From assembly GCA_038503035.1 (NCBI GenBank), contig JAVSML010020391.1, forward strand, positions 1 through 64,000: 64,000 nt of DNA, read 5' to 3'. Numbering within the stretch: position 1 is the first letter of the stretch; each line of letters starts with the position of its first letter. The translations under genes were made by a program, and so were the position numbers. The stretch is from Crocodylus rhombifer. Its lineage: Eukaryota; Chordata; Crocodylia; Crocodylidae. Positions 21,996-32,041 of the stretch are shown piece after piece. The notes beneath the pieces were generated by a model. The model was not told the DNA's origin and did not search any database. It saw only the letters and a list, made by a program, of their open reading frames with translations.

Positions 21996-23478
21996 ATTAT
22001 CCAGCCACATGTTACACTGGGGCCCTGGGTGGAGGGGGGGGAAGGGAAGCCCACTCCAGCAGTTGCCAGGTTTAGGGTTTAACATTCCTTTTATTGGAGC
22101 TGCTGGAATTATTCCTGCCACTTGGAACTGCAGATTGAAAAGGATTTTACCAGAATATCAAATAGGTACAACTGTCTTCCTCTTATACTGCCATGACAGA
22201 TATCCTCTAGAGCACCAAGGGCCACATCGTTAGATGGGATCAGTCAAGAGAACTCCAAAGGCTGCAGTGGAGCTGCATCCACTAGCTGAGGATCTGGACC
22301 CAATTCTTTTAGAGACCAGAACACTTGTGGTGCAAACATCAAATCCTGCGGCCTTGCTCACTCCTCTGCCCAGGCAAAATCCCTGTCAACGACCTTCACA
22401 AAAACAGAAGCCAAGGTGGTGCCATTTCGACAGCAGCGTGGACAATGAGAGGTTCCTGGAAACATCCCCTGTCTGTCCTAACTTGGCAGGATGAAATATG
22501 TCTCCAGCAGGCTCCCTCCAGCCAGGCACTTAGCAGAATGGCCACAGCTGCTCTCCAGCCCCACAGTGCAGATGCTAATCATCAGCTCATGTAACTCAGC
22601 AATGAGCACCTGAAAAAAATGGAGTTTGGACATCACACAGACCAGCCATTCAGCCCAGGCCAGTTCCATTCCACTTGCCTGACAAAGAAATTCCAAGTGC
22701 ACCGCTATAATTTGCCAAAAAAAAGGGATTTCCCCTCTGAACAGAGAGTTTCCATGGCTCAGCCTCTCTCCTTGTTGAGAGTGGAATTCCCAGGCTACCC
22801 TGGAGCGCTGTTGTAGCTAATCGCATTCTTATGGACATATTCTGCTCATAAAGCCCAGGGAACCACCGGGATGAGGTGCAATACTTGCACAGAATTTTTG
22901 GCACAACATTCCTGGAACTCCGTTTAACCTACTTTTTATTTCTTACCCCACTGTATAAATAAAAATCTGGCCATATCTTGATATCCTGCAAATCAGGAAA
23001 TGGAGGCATATGGTGTATTTCACTTTCCTGTACAGAGAGCTGTTTAAGGCAAACAGCCAAGACAGATAAAGCCTTTTTTCCTGAAGATGCTTGCTTTGTG
23101 TCAGTTAAGCGATTTAGTTTGACATGGAAGGATGCAAGCGAGCCTTTGAAAAACTGGAGGCCAGAGCAAAGGTCTGGGAGTCAGAAGCAGTAGCAGAAGA
23201 TTTCTAATCTTGCTCTGGTATTTCCTTGAGCTCTGATTTCCTGCCGGACTTAATGTACTTACTAACCTGCCTGACACGAGCACTGGTCTGTAAGCATAAC
23301 AAACAGGAAAAACACTATGCACAGTAGCAGTAGTGCTAAGTATAATTAGTGCTAAAACAAGGATACCAGGGAATTGCACCAAAAATGGGGAATTGGACCA
23401 ACAATTGCCCCTTCTAGTTTACAGAAACACATAGTTTTAATGGGTGGGTAGATGTTTTTCTGGTGCAGCTACATAGTC

Positions 23479-24903
23479 CAGCAGTTCTCAACCTTTTTAG
23501 ACTCAAGACACACCTAGATAGAGTTGAAGCACCTTTTGGACAATGCCAGTGTGGTAGAGCAACTTCAATGCCCACCACTTCAAGAGCAAGAGCAGACAGC
23601 AGGGCAACTGACAGGTATGGGCCAGCCTTGATGAGAAGATCACATGGCCACAGGCTGGGCCATGTGATTGGTGGAGAGAACTGAGCTGCCTCAATTTTAG
23701 CTCAGGAATCAGCAGTCTGCTACTGGCAGCCAGTGCAACAACACCTGGCTGAGCTACTGCTCATGGAAGAGCTTGGAGTTAAGGGAGGAACTATGGGGGT
23801 GGCAGGTGGCTCCTCCAGGCCCACTGGGATCCTGAGCCCCAGGGAGAAGGCTAAGGTCTAGAGAGAGCTAGGCCCAGCCTAGCAAGGGGTGGGGGTGGGG
23901 TGTAACAGCTTGTAGGCATACAGCAAGGAGAGACGTAGTATTGCTGGCCCCAGCATGGGCATAGTAGTGAAGTTGGCCCCAGTAAATAGGCAGTCTTAGT
24001 AGCATGGAGGGAAGCCCCAGGAAGGGGGCAGTTAGGTCCAAGTAAGTCCTTGGATGCCTGAGGCCACAAGTGGGCCTGAGTGACGTGGCTCAGTGGGAAT
24101 CGTGGATAAAAGGGACGAGAAATTGGCTCTAATGAGAGAGTGAGTTACCTGGAAAGGGGCTTGGGTCAGAACTCTGCTCAGGGTGAGGCAAACTGGCTGG
24201 TCACTGTGCAGATGAGGGTCACAAGGGGGCCCAAGAGGCTGTGCACCGGAAGGCCAAGGAGTGGAAGTACAGAAGCCTGATGTCCTACGGGAGCCACTCA
24301 ACGGAGCAGGGCAGGTTGAGTGTGGTCCTGTGTGGAGCAGCATGTAAAAGGCCCAGTGAAAGCAGGTGGTGTGAATGAGGCCCATTGGGGCAAAGAGAAA
24401 AGACAACTGTATGAGGCCTAGCAAGAGACTGAGTTTGGCCCAGCCTTGAGTGGAGCATAGAGCAATTCAAGGATGCCATCTGCGAGGCATGATACATGAT
24501 ATGGGGAGGTTGGAGTCATAGGCATTGGGGTCTAAATGGGCAGCCTCCCACTTATTATAATACCATTTTACATTACATCAAAGGCATGGCAGGAAAGACC
24601 GGGAAGACTGCCCTAAACAGATGGGCAGGCCAGTACTGTGACCCGGCCCCAGGAGTGGCCCCCTGTCACAGCCAGGTGTGAGTCATCACTCATTTTTGAC
24701 TACAGAAAAATAATAAAGTAGTTTTGCAGTTACATTAAACTCAGGAAGACCACAACTCTGGCTTGTATTTGAAATCTCTAGGTTTATCTTGTGAATCATG
24801 TTTGTACTGTTAGGTTTACAAACATTTCATGGCACCCTGTGTCACACTTGAAAGGATCTCAAAGCAACCCAGGGTGCCATAGTACCCTGGCTGAGAATCA
24901 GTG
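23479..24903. mobile_element. hAT-Charlie-like DNA transposon, 1,425 bp, with GC-rich interior
   Basis: Left end CAGCAGTTCTCAACC and right end, reverse-complemented, CACTGATTCTCAGCC are imperfect terminal inverted repeats of the Charlie type. Flanks ACATAGTC (23471-23478) and ATCTAGTC (24904-24911) agree at 6 of 8. The first 75 bp and a segment at 24685-24785 match the shorter relative at 3960-4150. Between them lies about 1.1 kb of GC-rich sequence absent from that relative. Short open frames in it (for example 24032-24424, minus) show no recognisable transposase motif. Confidence 0.8.
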
Positions 24904-24911
24904 ATCTAGTC

Positions 24912-27870
24912 TGTGGCTGAAAACACAAATAATGATACTAAACAGAGACCAGAAGATTTAAAATAGTTACAGAAAAGATATATAGAGAATATCTATCTGT
25001 ACAGTTACAGAGACAATGTTTAGATTGAGTTGCTTTATAGTAACCTCTTCCATAATGTTGTAACAACTGCATTCTTTGCAGACCAAAGCCACAATTATTA
25101 TATGCATTAAAAGATGCATGCACACACATCTGAACAGCTGATGCCCTATCTTTCAGCTTTTAAAACATGGGTCTCCAACACCTGGGCTACAGAAGAATTC
25201 CTTTTTGCTCTCAATAGCAGTATCACCCTCCTCTTCTCTCTGGAACACAAATACCTACACACTCCACCCAAAACCAGTCTATCAGAAACAGTAAGTTTGA
25301 TGTAGGGAAGCAGTTGCTCATGGTGACCATCTCTATTGACTAGACAGGCCAGTGTGACAGTCTCATTTGGTGTACTTAATATGAGCCACAGAAGACAGCA
25401 TCTTTTGAGGATAGGGTCATCGCACTACACTGTATTTGTGGAGTGTAAATTTCATTGAAAATAAAGGATTGGATTTGATAGTTAGTTTGGGTCCAAAGTA
25501 CCTCTCTGAGATACCCTGCTGTGTCATGATGTTTGTCAAAGAGCAAATTTCCAGCTAGCCTACACAATACCAGAACTCTCCAGTATCCCAGAACCAAGTA
25601 CACAAGAAACAATCTTCCATTAAAACACATGGAATCAATTCCCAAAAGTGTTTTCCCAGTCTAAAGTCAGTGCTTCTTTCATGGAAGTCAGTGGGAAGCT
25701 AATGATTCAGGCTTCCAGGATTTGACTGATGTTGACTGTGTCCATCAAGAAACTCTGGACTTTGCCCAGCTCCTGTCCACCCTGATTCCAGAAGTGTAGC
25801 CCATTGGAACACACATATATCCCAGAATGCAATGTTCCAGACAGCTCCAATGAAGATGTCATTGTACACAGTGAAACTGGTGGCTTCCATGTGTCTCACA
25901 TTCATATATTGGTGAGGGTGGGTTTCATTGCAGAGCTCTGCAGGCCACATTTTGGCCAACCCTTGGCTATGTAAACAAACAGGCAATATGACCTGAGCTC
26001 CCATAAATTCCCTACATAGTCTTAATGACTCTGAAGACTTAATAAAGTGTTTCACAGTATAGGCAACAGCCAGCAATTATGGTTTTGGAATCTGTGAAGT
26101 AGCCCAGCTCTGTGACTGCAATGTGAGCAGTGATAATAGTTCTTTCAGAGCACAACACATTTCTTTTGCAGTCAATACACCCCACTCTCTCCCAGCCAAG
26201 GGCAGCTTTTAGCAAAAGAGTGAAAATATTTTTTTTTTAAATGAATTCTTATGTTTGGTGTTGCCAGGCTTTAAGGAGGAATAAAACTTGAACTGCACAG
26301 TGAAAATGAAGCTGTTATTCAGCAAACATCAAATATTAACATTTGCCATGCAAATAGGAATAGGGGAGATGGGCAACTTCAAAGACCTGCCCTCAAAGTC
26401 CACCATGCTTAGCATGAATGTCTTTACCTAATCCTCAGGATGGATTGATGCTGTTTACAAGGCTTTTTATTAGTGTTTTAGAGTCACCACCTGTGGTGAC
26501 ACTGGTAGCAAAGCCCACAGTTAAGCCTGCTAATCATTTCTTTTCCCAACTTTATATATTCTGTGTTTTGGCCATGTCGAGTTAAGCTGTGATCGTGGCA
26601 TGGTGTTCTTAGATACACAAGCCAGTTATCTGAAGAAGAGGTACTCAGATGCTAACCTGAAGTCAGGCAGAAGCTAAGACAGGGTGGCACCACAGAGACT
26701 ACCTTCTGCCTGAAAAAGTTAATTGTGGAAAGTCAAGATATCCCAGTCTGCAAACAACTGATGCAAACCTTTAGTTGCATGATTGTTTCTTGCCAGTCTT
26801 GCATTCTCACTAGCCCAGACCTGCAAATGCTGCATGTAAAAAAATGCTTCCACTTGAAACAAACACATCTGGTAATATATCTGCTGTATTTAAATTTGAT
26901 AGAAGGTAGTTTTTACCAAGTTTGTTTGAAACCAATTATGAGGTCTTTAAGAATCACAAATACATTTTCTAAAGCAATATTTGACTAAATGTTTCTCGTT
27001 GTTTTCTTGGGTCTCTCAGTATGAATCTTCCCCTGATGATAACACAGCTACCTGAAATGCTTTGTCATTTCTCCCTTTACTGGGAACACCTTAAATCAAA
27101 TCCCTGAGTTTTGCTAGTGATGTCATCACTGGACTCTGCTGATCATGACTTTACCCTATGGGCATCCACACAACACTTCATAATCTCCCCAGCACCTGTA
27201 CTTGCACTTATAATGTAAATCCTAAGACAAACCCATAAGGAGTCTCTTCTCTGGTTGATCTAGGTCCAGGTTTGGGATGTTGAAGGAAGTAACCCAAGAG
27301 AATGCAATTTTCTGTACTCCCTAAAAGGACAATCTGAAGGTTACTATGTTTCTTAGGCCAGCTACACCCCTCTGCCTTGGGTACCTTCACTGGAAGTTAA
27401 GCATTGGCTCCTAATATTTTTACATAGTCCAAACAACAACAGGGCTTTCCAGATGTCCAGTTAAGCTCTTGCACTGCATCTGCACAGGTGCTATTTTCTA
27501 CAGCTATCTCAGCAAATGCTGAATATATCCCCTCTCCCGGCCTCCAACAGAAAAGCAATAAAGAAAAGTTTATCAACCAGTGACACCCAGACTGTAACTC
27601 GTGAGCAACAAGAGACTCTTCAACTTAGCACCTGTAGCCCTTTGCAGAAAATGTCAAGGCGTTCTAGCGTTCCTCAATAATGCAATGCTCGCTCGCTCGC
27701 TCTCTCTCCATGCACAATTTCGTTAACACTGACTGCTCAGGTAGCTCCTGACCCAATCAGGACTGAATGCCACTGTTACAAATCAATCTATCTGTTGGAC
27801 AAAACAGGGCAAGAATCCCTCAGATTCCCTGAAATCCCTCAGACCACCTAGATCCTCAGTCCTATAACAC
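24912..27870. other. No recognisable gene
   Basis: Unassigned. A minus frame at 25699-26076 (125 codons) is the longest; it has no motif I recognise. Confidence 0.6.
27687..27708 (+). repeat. (GCTC)n / (TC)n microsatellite
   Basis: GCTCGCTCGCTCGCTCTCTC: three to four GCTC units passing into TC units. The retained CpGs suggest recent expansion. Confidence 0.9.
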
Positions 27871-27878
27871 TCTATAGT

Positions 27879-28057
27879 GTGCAAAATGTAGCCCACGGGT
27901 CGGATGAGGCCCGCCAGACCAGTCTATCCGGCCCATGGGGTCTCTAAAAAATTTAGGAAATTTATATTTATCTGCCCCTGGCTGCCTGTCATGCAGCCCT
28001 CGATGGCTTGCCAAAACTCAGTAAGCCGCCCTCTGCCCAAAATAATTGCCCGCCCCT
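27879..28057 (-). mobile_element. Small hAT-like MITE, copy A (inverted relative to copy B)
   Basis: 179 bp, reverse-complement relative of 31835-32033: shared segments include GATGGCTTGCCAAAACTCAG, TAAAAAATTTAG and AAATAATTGCC. Flanks TCTATAGT (27871-27878) and CCTATAGG (28058-28065) agree at 6 of 8. It lies 79 bp left of the CR1 nest. No coding capacity. Confidence 0.78.
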
Positions 28058-28136
28058 CCTATAGGCAAAGGAGAGAAAGGAGTGACAAGCATATACCATA
28101 GCATAGGACTCTACATTCAGGGGGCGTCCAGTGGTT

Positions 28137-28221
28137 AGAATCATAGAAAATTAGGGTTGGAAGGGACCTCAGGAGATCATCTAGTCCAACCCTCCGCTCA
28201 AAGCAGGACCATCCCCAACTA
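28137..28221 (-). mobile_element. Older CR1 3'-end fragment, left half, split by the young CR1
   Basis: Reads on the plus strand as AATCATAGAAAATTAGGGTT followed by GGAAGGGACCTCAGGAGATC, which is the reverse complement of a common reptilian CR1 3' end, so the element runs leftward. The sequence breaks off after CCATCCCCAACTA and its expected continuation resumes at 31296. It is a non-coding 3' UTR and terminal ORF2 remnant. Confidence 0.9.
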
Positions 28222-28232
28222 CTAGGCTCGTC

Positions 28233-28259
28233 GGGGGGAGGGGAAGATGAGGGTGGGGG
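28233..28259 (+). other. Potential G-quadruplex at the CR1 5' edge
   Basis: Four G-runs (6, 4, 3 and 5 Gs) separated by loops of 1, 7 and 1 bases lie 11 bp inside the truncated 5' end of the young CR1. This fits the usual G3+N1-7 rule. In frame it reads as a glycine- and glutamate-rich linker ahead of the endonuclease domain. Whether it folds is not known. Confidence 0.6.
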
Positions 28260-28281
28260 AGGCTGTGGACCACCAAACCAG

Positions 28282-31209
28282 GTGGCACCCACAAGGACAG
28301 CCCAGCCTGAAGAAAGAGAGCTTTGGGAACGTGAAAGGCAGGGGGTGGACAGCAATACGGCACAGGTAAGGAACGGGAAGGTTAGAGACAAAAAGCCCTT
28401 TAGGACTTGGAGCGAGGGGGTAGCAAAAGCACCAGTCACAGGGCTCAAGTGCCTATATACTAATGCTAGGAGCATGGGGAACAAGCAGGATGAACTAGCG
28501 CTCCTGGTTGCACTAAACGACTACGACTTAGTGGGGCTGACGGAAACCTGGTGGGATCCATCCCACGCCTGGGCGGTACATATTGAGGGCTATAGATTGT
28601 ACAGAAGGGACAGAGTGGGGAAAAGGGGGGGAGGGGTTGCGCTCTATGTTAAGGAGCAATATACATCAACCCTCATCAAGACAGAATCAAAGGATGAGGA
28701 AGTAGAAGGACTGTGGGTTAGGCTACATGGGGGGCAAGGAGAAAAGGATTTGGTGGTAGGGGTCTGCTACAGACCCCCACATCAAGGGGAAGAAATAGAT
28801 TTGGGGCTCCTGAGGCAACTCTCAGAGACCATAAAAGCTAAAGAGGCGGTGGTCATGGGGGACCTAAACTACCCGGACATCTGCTGGGAGACACAGACAG
28901 CAAAGTCCCACCGCTCACGCAGGTTTCTAACCTGTGTACAGGACCTCCACCTGACGCAGGAGGTACATGGTCCCACTAGGGGGAATGCCTTACTGGATCT
29001 GGTATTGGCAACGGGGGATGACATAGTAGGGGACCTACAGATCGGTAGCCATCTGGGGGACAGTGATCACCTAAAAGTACAATTCAACATAAGGCGTCGA
29101 GTGGGTAAGGTAACCAGTAGGGTGAACGTGCTGGACTTTAGGAAAGCTGATTTCAGCAAACTCAGGCGATTAGTGAAGGATGCACTGCAGAGTAGTAGTT
29201 TTGAAATGATGGGAGCCCAAGAAGGGTGGCTGTGCCTTAAGGAAGCTATCCTTCGAGCACAAAGCGAGACGATCCCCGTGCGAGGTAAAAGAGGGAAAGG
29301 GGCCAGGAGGCTTCCCTGGCTGACCAGAGAAATCCAGGGCAGACTAAGGGCCAAAAGGGGAGCACATAAAAAGTGGAAACAGGGAGAGATCACCAAAGAG
29401 GAATATACCTCTTCTGCTCGTGCTTGTAGGGAGGCAGTTAGACAGGCCAAAGCTACCATGGAGCTGAGGATGGCAACCCAAGTAAAAGACAATAAGAAAT
29501 TGTTTTTTAGATATATAGGGAGTAAAAGGAAGGCCCAGGGAGGAATAGGACCCCTGCTAAATGGGCAGAAACAATTGGTGACAGACAGAGGGGACAAGGC
29601 TGAACTCCTCAACGAGTTCTTCGCCTCAGTGTTCCTAAGTGAGAGGCATGACAAGTCTCTCACTGGGAGTGTAGGGAGGCAGCAGCAAGGCACCAGACTT
29701 CCATGCGTGGGCCCTGAGGTGGTGCAGGGTCACTTGGAGGAACTGGATGCCTTTAAGTCGGCAGGCCCGGATGAGCTCCATCCGAGGGTACTGAAGGCAC
29801 TGGCCGACATCATTGCAGAGCCACTGGCGGGAATATTTGAACGCTCGTGGCGCACGGGTCAAGTCCCGGAGGACTGGAAAAGGGCCAATGTGGTTCCCAT
29901 TTTCAAGAAGGGGAGGAAGGAGGACCCGGGTAACTATAGGCCAGTCAGTCTCACCTCCATCCTTGGCAAAATCTTTGAGAAAATCATCAAGGCTCACATT
30001 TCTGAGAGCCCGGCAGGACAAATTATGCTGAGGGGAAACCAGCACGGGTTCGTGGCAGGTAGATCGTGCCTGACCAATCTAGTCTCTTTTTATGACCAGG
30101 TCACAAAACGCCTCGACGCAGGAGGAGGGGTGGATGTCGTATACTTGGACTTCAGGAAGGCCTTTGACACGGTATCCCACCCCATACTGGTGAACAAGTT
30201 AAGGGGCTGTGACTTGGATGACTGCACAGTCCGGTGGGTGGAGAATTGGCTGGAGGGTCGCACCCAGAGAGTCGTGGTGGATGGGTCGGTTTCGACCTGG
30301 AAGAGTGTGGGCAGTGGGGTCCCGCAGGGCTCGGTGCTTGGACCGATACTCTTTAATGTCTTCATCAGCGACTTGGACGAGGGGGTGAAATGTACTCTGT
30401 CCAAGTTTGCAGATGACACTAAGCTATGGGGCGAAGTGGACACGCCGGAGGGCAGGGAACAGCTGCAAGCAGACCTGGACAGGTTAGACAAGTGGGCAGA
30501 AAACAACAGAATGCAGTTCAACAAGGAGAAATGCAAAGTGCTGCATCTAGGGAGGAAAAATGTCCAGCACACCTACAGCCTAGGAAATGACCTGCTGGGT
30601 GGCACGGAAGTGGAAAGGGATCTTGGAGTCCTAGTGGACTCCAAGATGAACATGAGTCGGCAGTGTGACGAAACCATCAGAAAAGCCAATGGCACTTTAT
30701 CGTGCATCAGCAGATGCATGACAAATAGGTCCAAGGAGGTGATACTTCCCCTCTATCGGGCGCTGGTCAGACCGCAGCTGGAGTACTGCGTGCAATTCTG
30801 GGCGCCGCACTTCAAGAAGGATGCGGATAACCTGGAGAGGGTCCAGAGAAGGGCCACTCGTATGGTTAAGGGCCTGCAGGCCAAGCCCTATGAGGAGAGA
30901 TTAGAGAAACTGGACCTTTTCAGCCTCCGCAAGAGAAGGTTGAGAGGCGACCTGGTGGCTGCCTATAAGTTCGTCAGGGGGGCACAGAAGGGAATTGGTG
31001 AGTATTTATTCACCAAGGCGCCCCCGGGGGTTACAAGAAATAATGGCCACAAGCTAGAGGAGAGCAGATTTAGATTAGATATTAGGAGGAACTTCTTCAC
31101 AGTTCGAGTGGCCAAGGTCTGGAACGGGCTCCCAAGGGAGGTGGTGCTCTCCCCTACCCTGGGGGTATTCAAGAGAAGGTTGGATGTGTATCTAGCTGGG
31201 GTAATGTAG
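28282..31209 (+). CDS. CR1 ORF2 protein: APE endonuclease and reverse transcriptase
   Basis: Encodes the enzyme that nicks target DNA and reverse-transcribes CR1 RNA at the nick. Residue numbers count from the GTG at 28282. The N-terminal half is an APE-type endonuclease: TNARS (N61), TETWW (E88), GGGVALYV (117-123), MGDLN (D194, N196) and GDSDH (D262, H263). The reverse transcriptase follows: VVPIFKKGRKEDPGNYRP (537-554), GFVAGRSC (589-596), motif A YLDFRKAFD (D623), motif B GVPQGSVLGP (679-688) and motif C FADD (709-712). A conserved CR1 C-terminal region includes RPQLEYCVQFWAP (830-842). All catalytic motifs are present and there is no stop or frameshift over 975 codons. GTG is not a normal eukaryotic start, the first in-frame ATG is codon 65, and the frame is open upstream, so the true N-terminus is lost. 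It could make active enzyme only if translated from an outside start. TAG stop at 31207. Confidence 0.92.
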   Translation: MAPTRTAQPEERELWERERQGVDSNTAQVRNGKVRDKKPFRTWSEGVAKAPVTGLKCLYTNARSMGNKQDELALLVALNDYDLVGLTETWWDPSHAWAVHIEGYRLYRRDRVGKRGGGVALYVKEQYTSTLIKTESKDEEVEGLWVRLHGGQGEKDLVVGVCYRPPHQGEEIDLGLLRQLSETIKAKEAVVMGDLNYPDICWETQTAKSHRSRRFLTCVQDLHLTQEVHGPTRGNALLDLVLATGDDIVGDLQIGSHLGDSDHLKVQFNIRRRVGKVTSRVNVLDFRKADFSKLRRLVKDALQSSSFEMMGAQEGWLCLKEAILRAQSETIPVRGKRGKGARRLPWLTREIQGRLRAKRGAHKKWKQGEITKEEYTSSARACREAVRQAKATMELRMATQVKDNKKLFFRYIGSKRKAQGGIGPLLNGQKQLVTDRGDKAELLNEFFASVFLSERHDKSLTGSVGRQQQGTRLPCVGPEVVQGHLEELDAFKSAGPDELHPRVLKALADIIAEPLAGIFERSWRTGQVPEDWKRANVVPIFKKGRKEDPGNYRPVSLTSILGKIFEKIIKAHISESPAGQIMLRGNQHGFVAGRSCLTNLVSFYDQVTKRLDAGGGVDVVYLDFRKAFDTVSHPILVNKLRGCDLDDCTVRWVENWLEGRTQRVVVDGSVSTWKSVGSGVPQGSVLGPILFNVFISDLDEGVKCTLSKFADDTKLWGEVDTPEGREQLQADLDRLDKWAENNRMQFNKEKCKVLHLGRKNVQHTYSLGNDLLGGTEVERDLGVLVDSKMNMSRQCDETIRKANGTLSCISRCMTNRSKEVILPLYRALVRPQLEYCVQFWAPHFKKDADNLERVQRRATRMVKGLQAKPYEERLEKLDLFSLRKRRLRGDLVAAYKFVRGAQKGIGEYLFTKAPPGVTRNNGHKLEESRFRLDIRRNFFTVRVAKVWNGLPREVVLSPTLGVFKRRLDVYLAGVM

Positions 31210-31295
31210 GCCCAGCACTCTTTCCTGCTTATGCAGGGGGTCGGACTCGATGATCTATTGAGGTCCCTTCCGACCCTAGCATCTATGAATCTATG

Positions 31296-31420
31296 AATCA
31301 TCCCAGCCAAGGCTTTGTCTAGCTAGGTCTTAAAAGACCTCCAAGGATGGTGATTCCATCATTTCTCTGGGTAATGGCGCTCCACAGTTTCTCTGGGTAA
31401 CTTGTTCCAGTGCTAACGAA
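31296..31420 (-). mobile_element. Older CR1 3'-end fragment, right half
   Basis: Begins AATCATCCCAGCCAAGGCTT and continues through the 'acctccaaggatggtgattc' region, the normal continuation of the fragment ending at 28221. A local duplication of TTTCTCTGGGTAA (31359-31371 and 31388-31400) interrupts it. Similarity fades after about 31420. With 28137-28221 it forms one minus-strand CR1 fragment of about 210 bp that hosted the young insertion. Confidence 0.85.
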
Positions 31421-31834
31421 TCGTAGTCAACAGATCTTAAAACTAGGCTGGGCCTCAAGAGGTTAAGTAGTATAGATGGATGACTAGGAAGAAAAGCCAA
31501 CATAAGCACACTGGAGGAAAGCAGAACTGAACCCCCTTTTGATACACTGTGCTCCAAACTTGCATTAAACCCCCATTCCTCAAGTGCTGCACGGCTGGTC
31601 AGCTGCTTGTATAAATTCAGAAAAATCAGCCTGGATCACCGTTAGCGTTGTGACATATGTTTCAAAACAGGTAAATCACAAGTGCATTAATGGTTCCAAA
31701 GATCCCTCTACTCCCCTCTGTGATGCCCCTGGTCCATTGGGTAACGACCAGTGTAAAAAGCAAAAGCCCTAACCCAGCTCTACAGCCTGTGCTGAGATCC
31801 CTGTGATACCAAGTACAATACTCAGCCACTAGTT

Positions 31835-32033
31835 CAGGGGCAGGCAATTATTTCAGGTGGAGGGCCACTTACTGAGTTTTGGCAAGCCATCACAGGCCGC
31901 ATGACAGGGCCAAGGGCAGATAGGGCCAAGGGCAGATAGATATTAATTTTCTAAATTTTTTAGGGGCCTCACGGGCTGCATAAGATGGCCTGGCAGGCCT
32001 CATCCATCCCCTGAGCCGCATTTTGCCCACCCA
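31835..32033 (+). mobile_element. Small hAT-like MITE, copy B, perfect 8-bp duplication
   Basis: Begins CAGGGGCAGGCAATTATTTC; the right end, reverse-complemented, is TGGGTGGGCAAAATG. It is flanked by identical octamers CACTAGTT (31827-31834 and 32034-32041). It contains a 16-bp tandem duplication, AGGGCCAAGGGCAGAT at 31906-31921 and 31922-31937, absent from copy A. The identical duplication shows the borders are right. Confidence 0.85.
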
Positions 32034-32041
32034 CACTAGTT

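Larger units (their letters stand above)
20850..23470. other. No recognisable gene
   Basis: Contains the AG and TG microsatellites and an old repeat fragment. No coding signal. Confidence 0.6.
28222..31295 (+). mobile_element. CR1 LINE retrotransposon, 5'-truncated, open RT frame
   Basis: A 3.07 kb CR1-clade non-LTR retrotransposon. It has a G-rich 5' leader of about 60 bp, one long endonuclease plus reverse transcriptase frame, an 86 bp 3' UTR, and a tail of two octamer-like units (ATGAATCT) as is typical of CR1. ORF1 is missing and the frame is already open at the left edge, so the copy is 5'-truncated, as most CR1 insertions are. Its borders are set by the host repeat it split: the older CR1 sequence stops at 28221 and resumes at 31296. 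CpG dinucleotides are frequent in it, unlike the other CR1 copies here, which suggests a recent insertion. No target-site duplication is obvious, as is common for CR1. Confidence 0.93.

Noticed and set aside
25699..26076. 125-codon minus frame
   Set aside because: Looked gene-like at first but shows no domain, splice context or homology I can name.
27687..27708. CpG island or promoter
   Set aside because: Only a short GCTC microsatellite; flanks are CpG-poor.
29067..29693. 208-codon minus-strand open frame inside the CR1 ORF
   Set aside because: Antisense shadow of the endonuclease-RT frame; no motif of its own.
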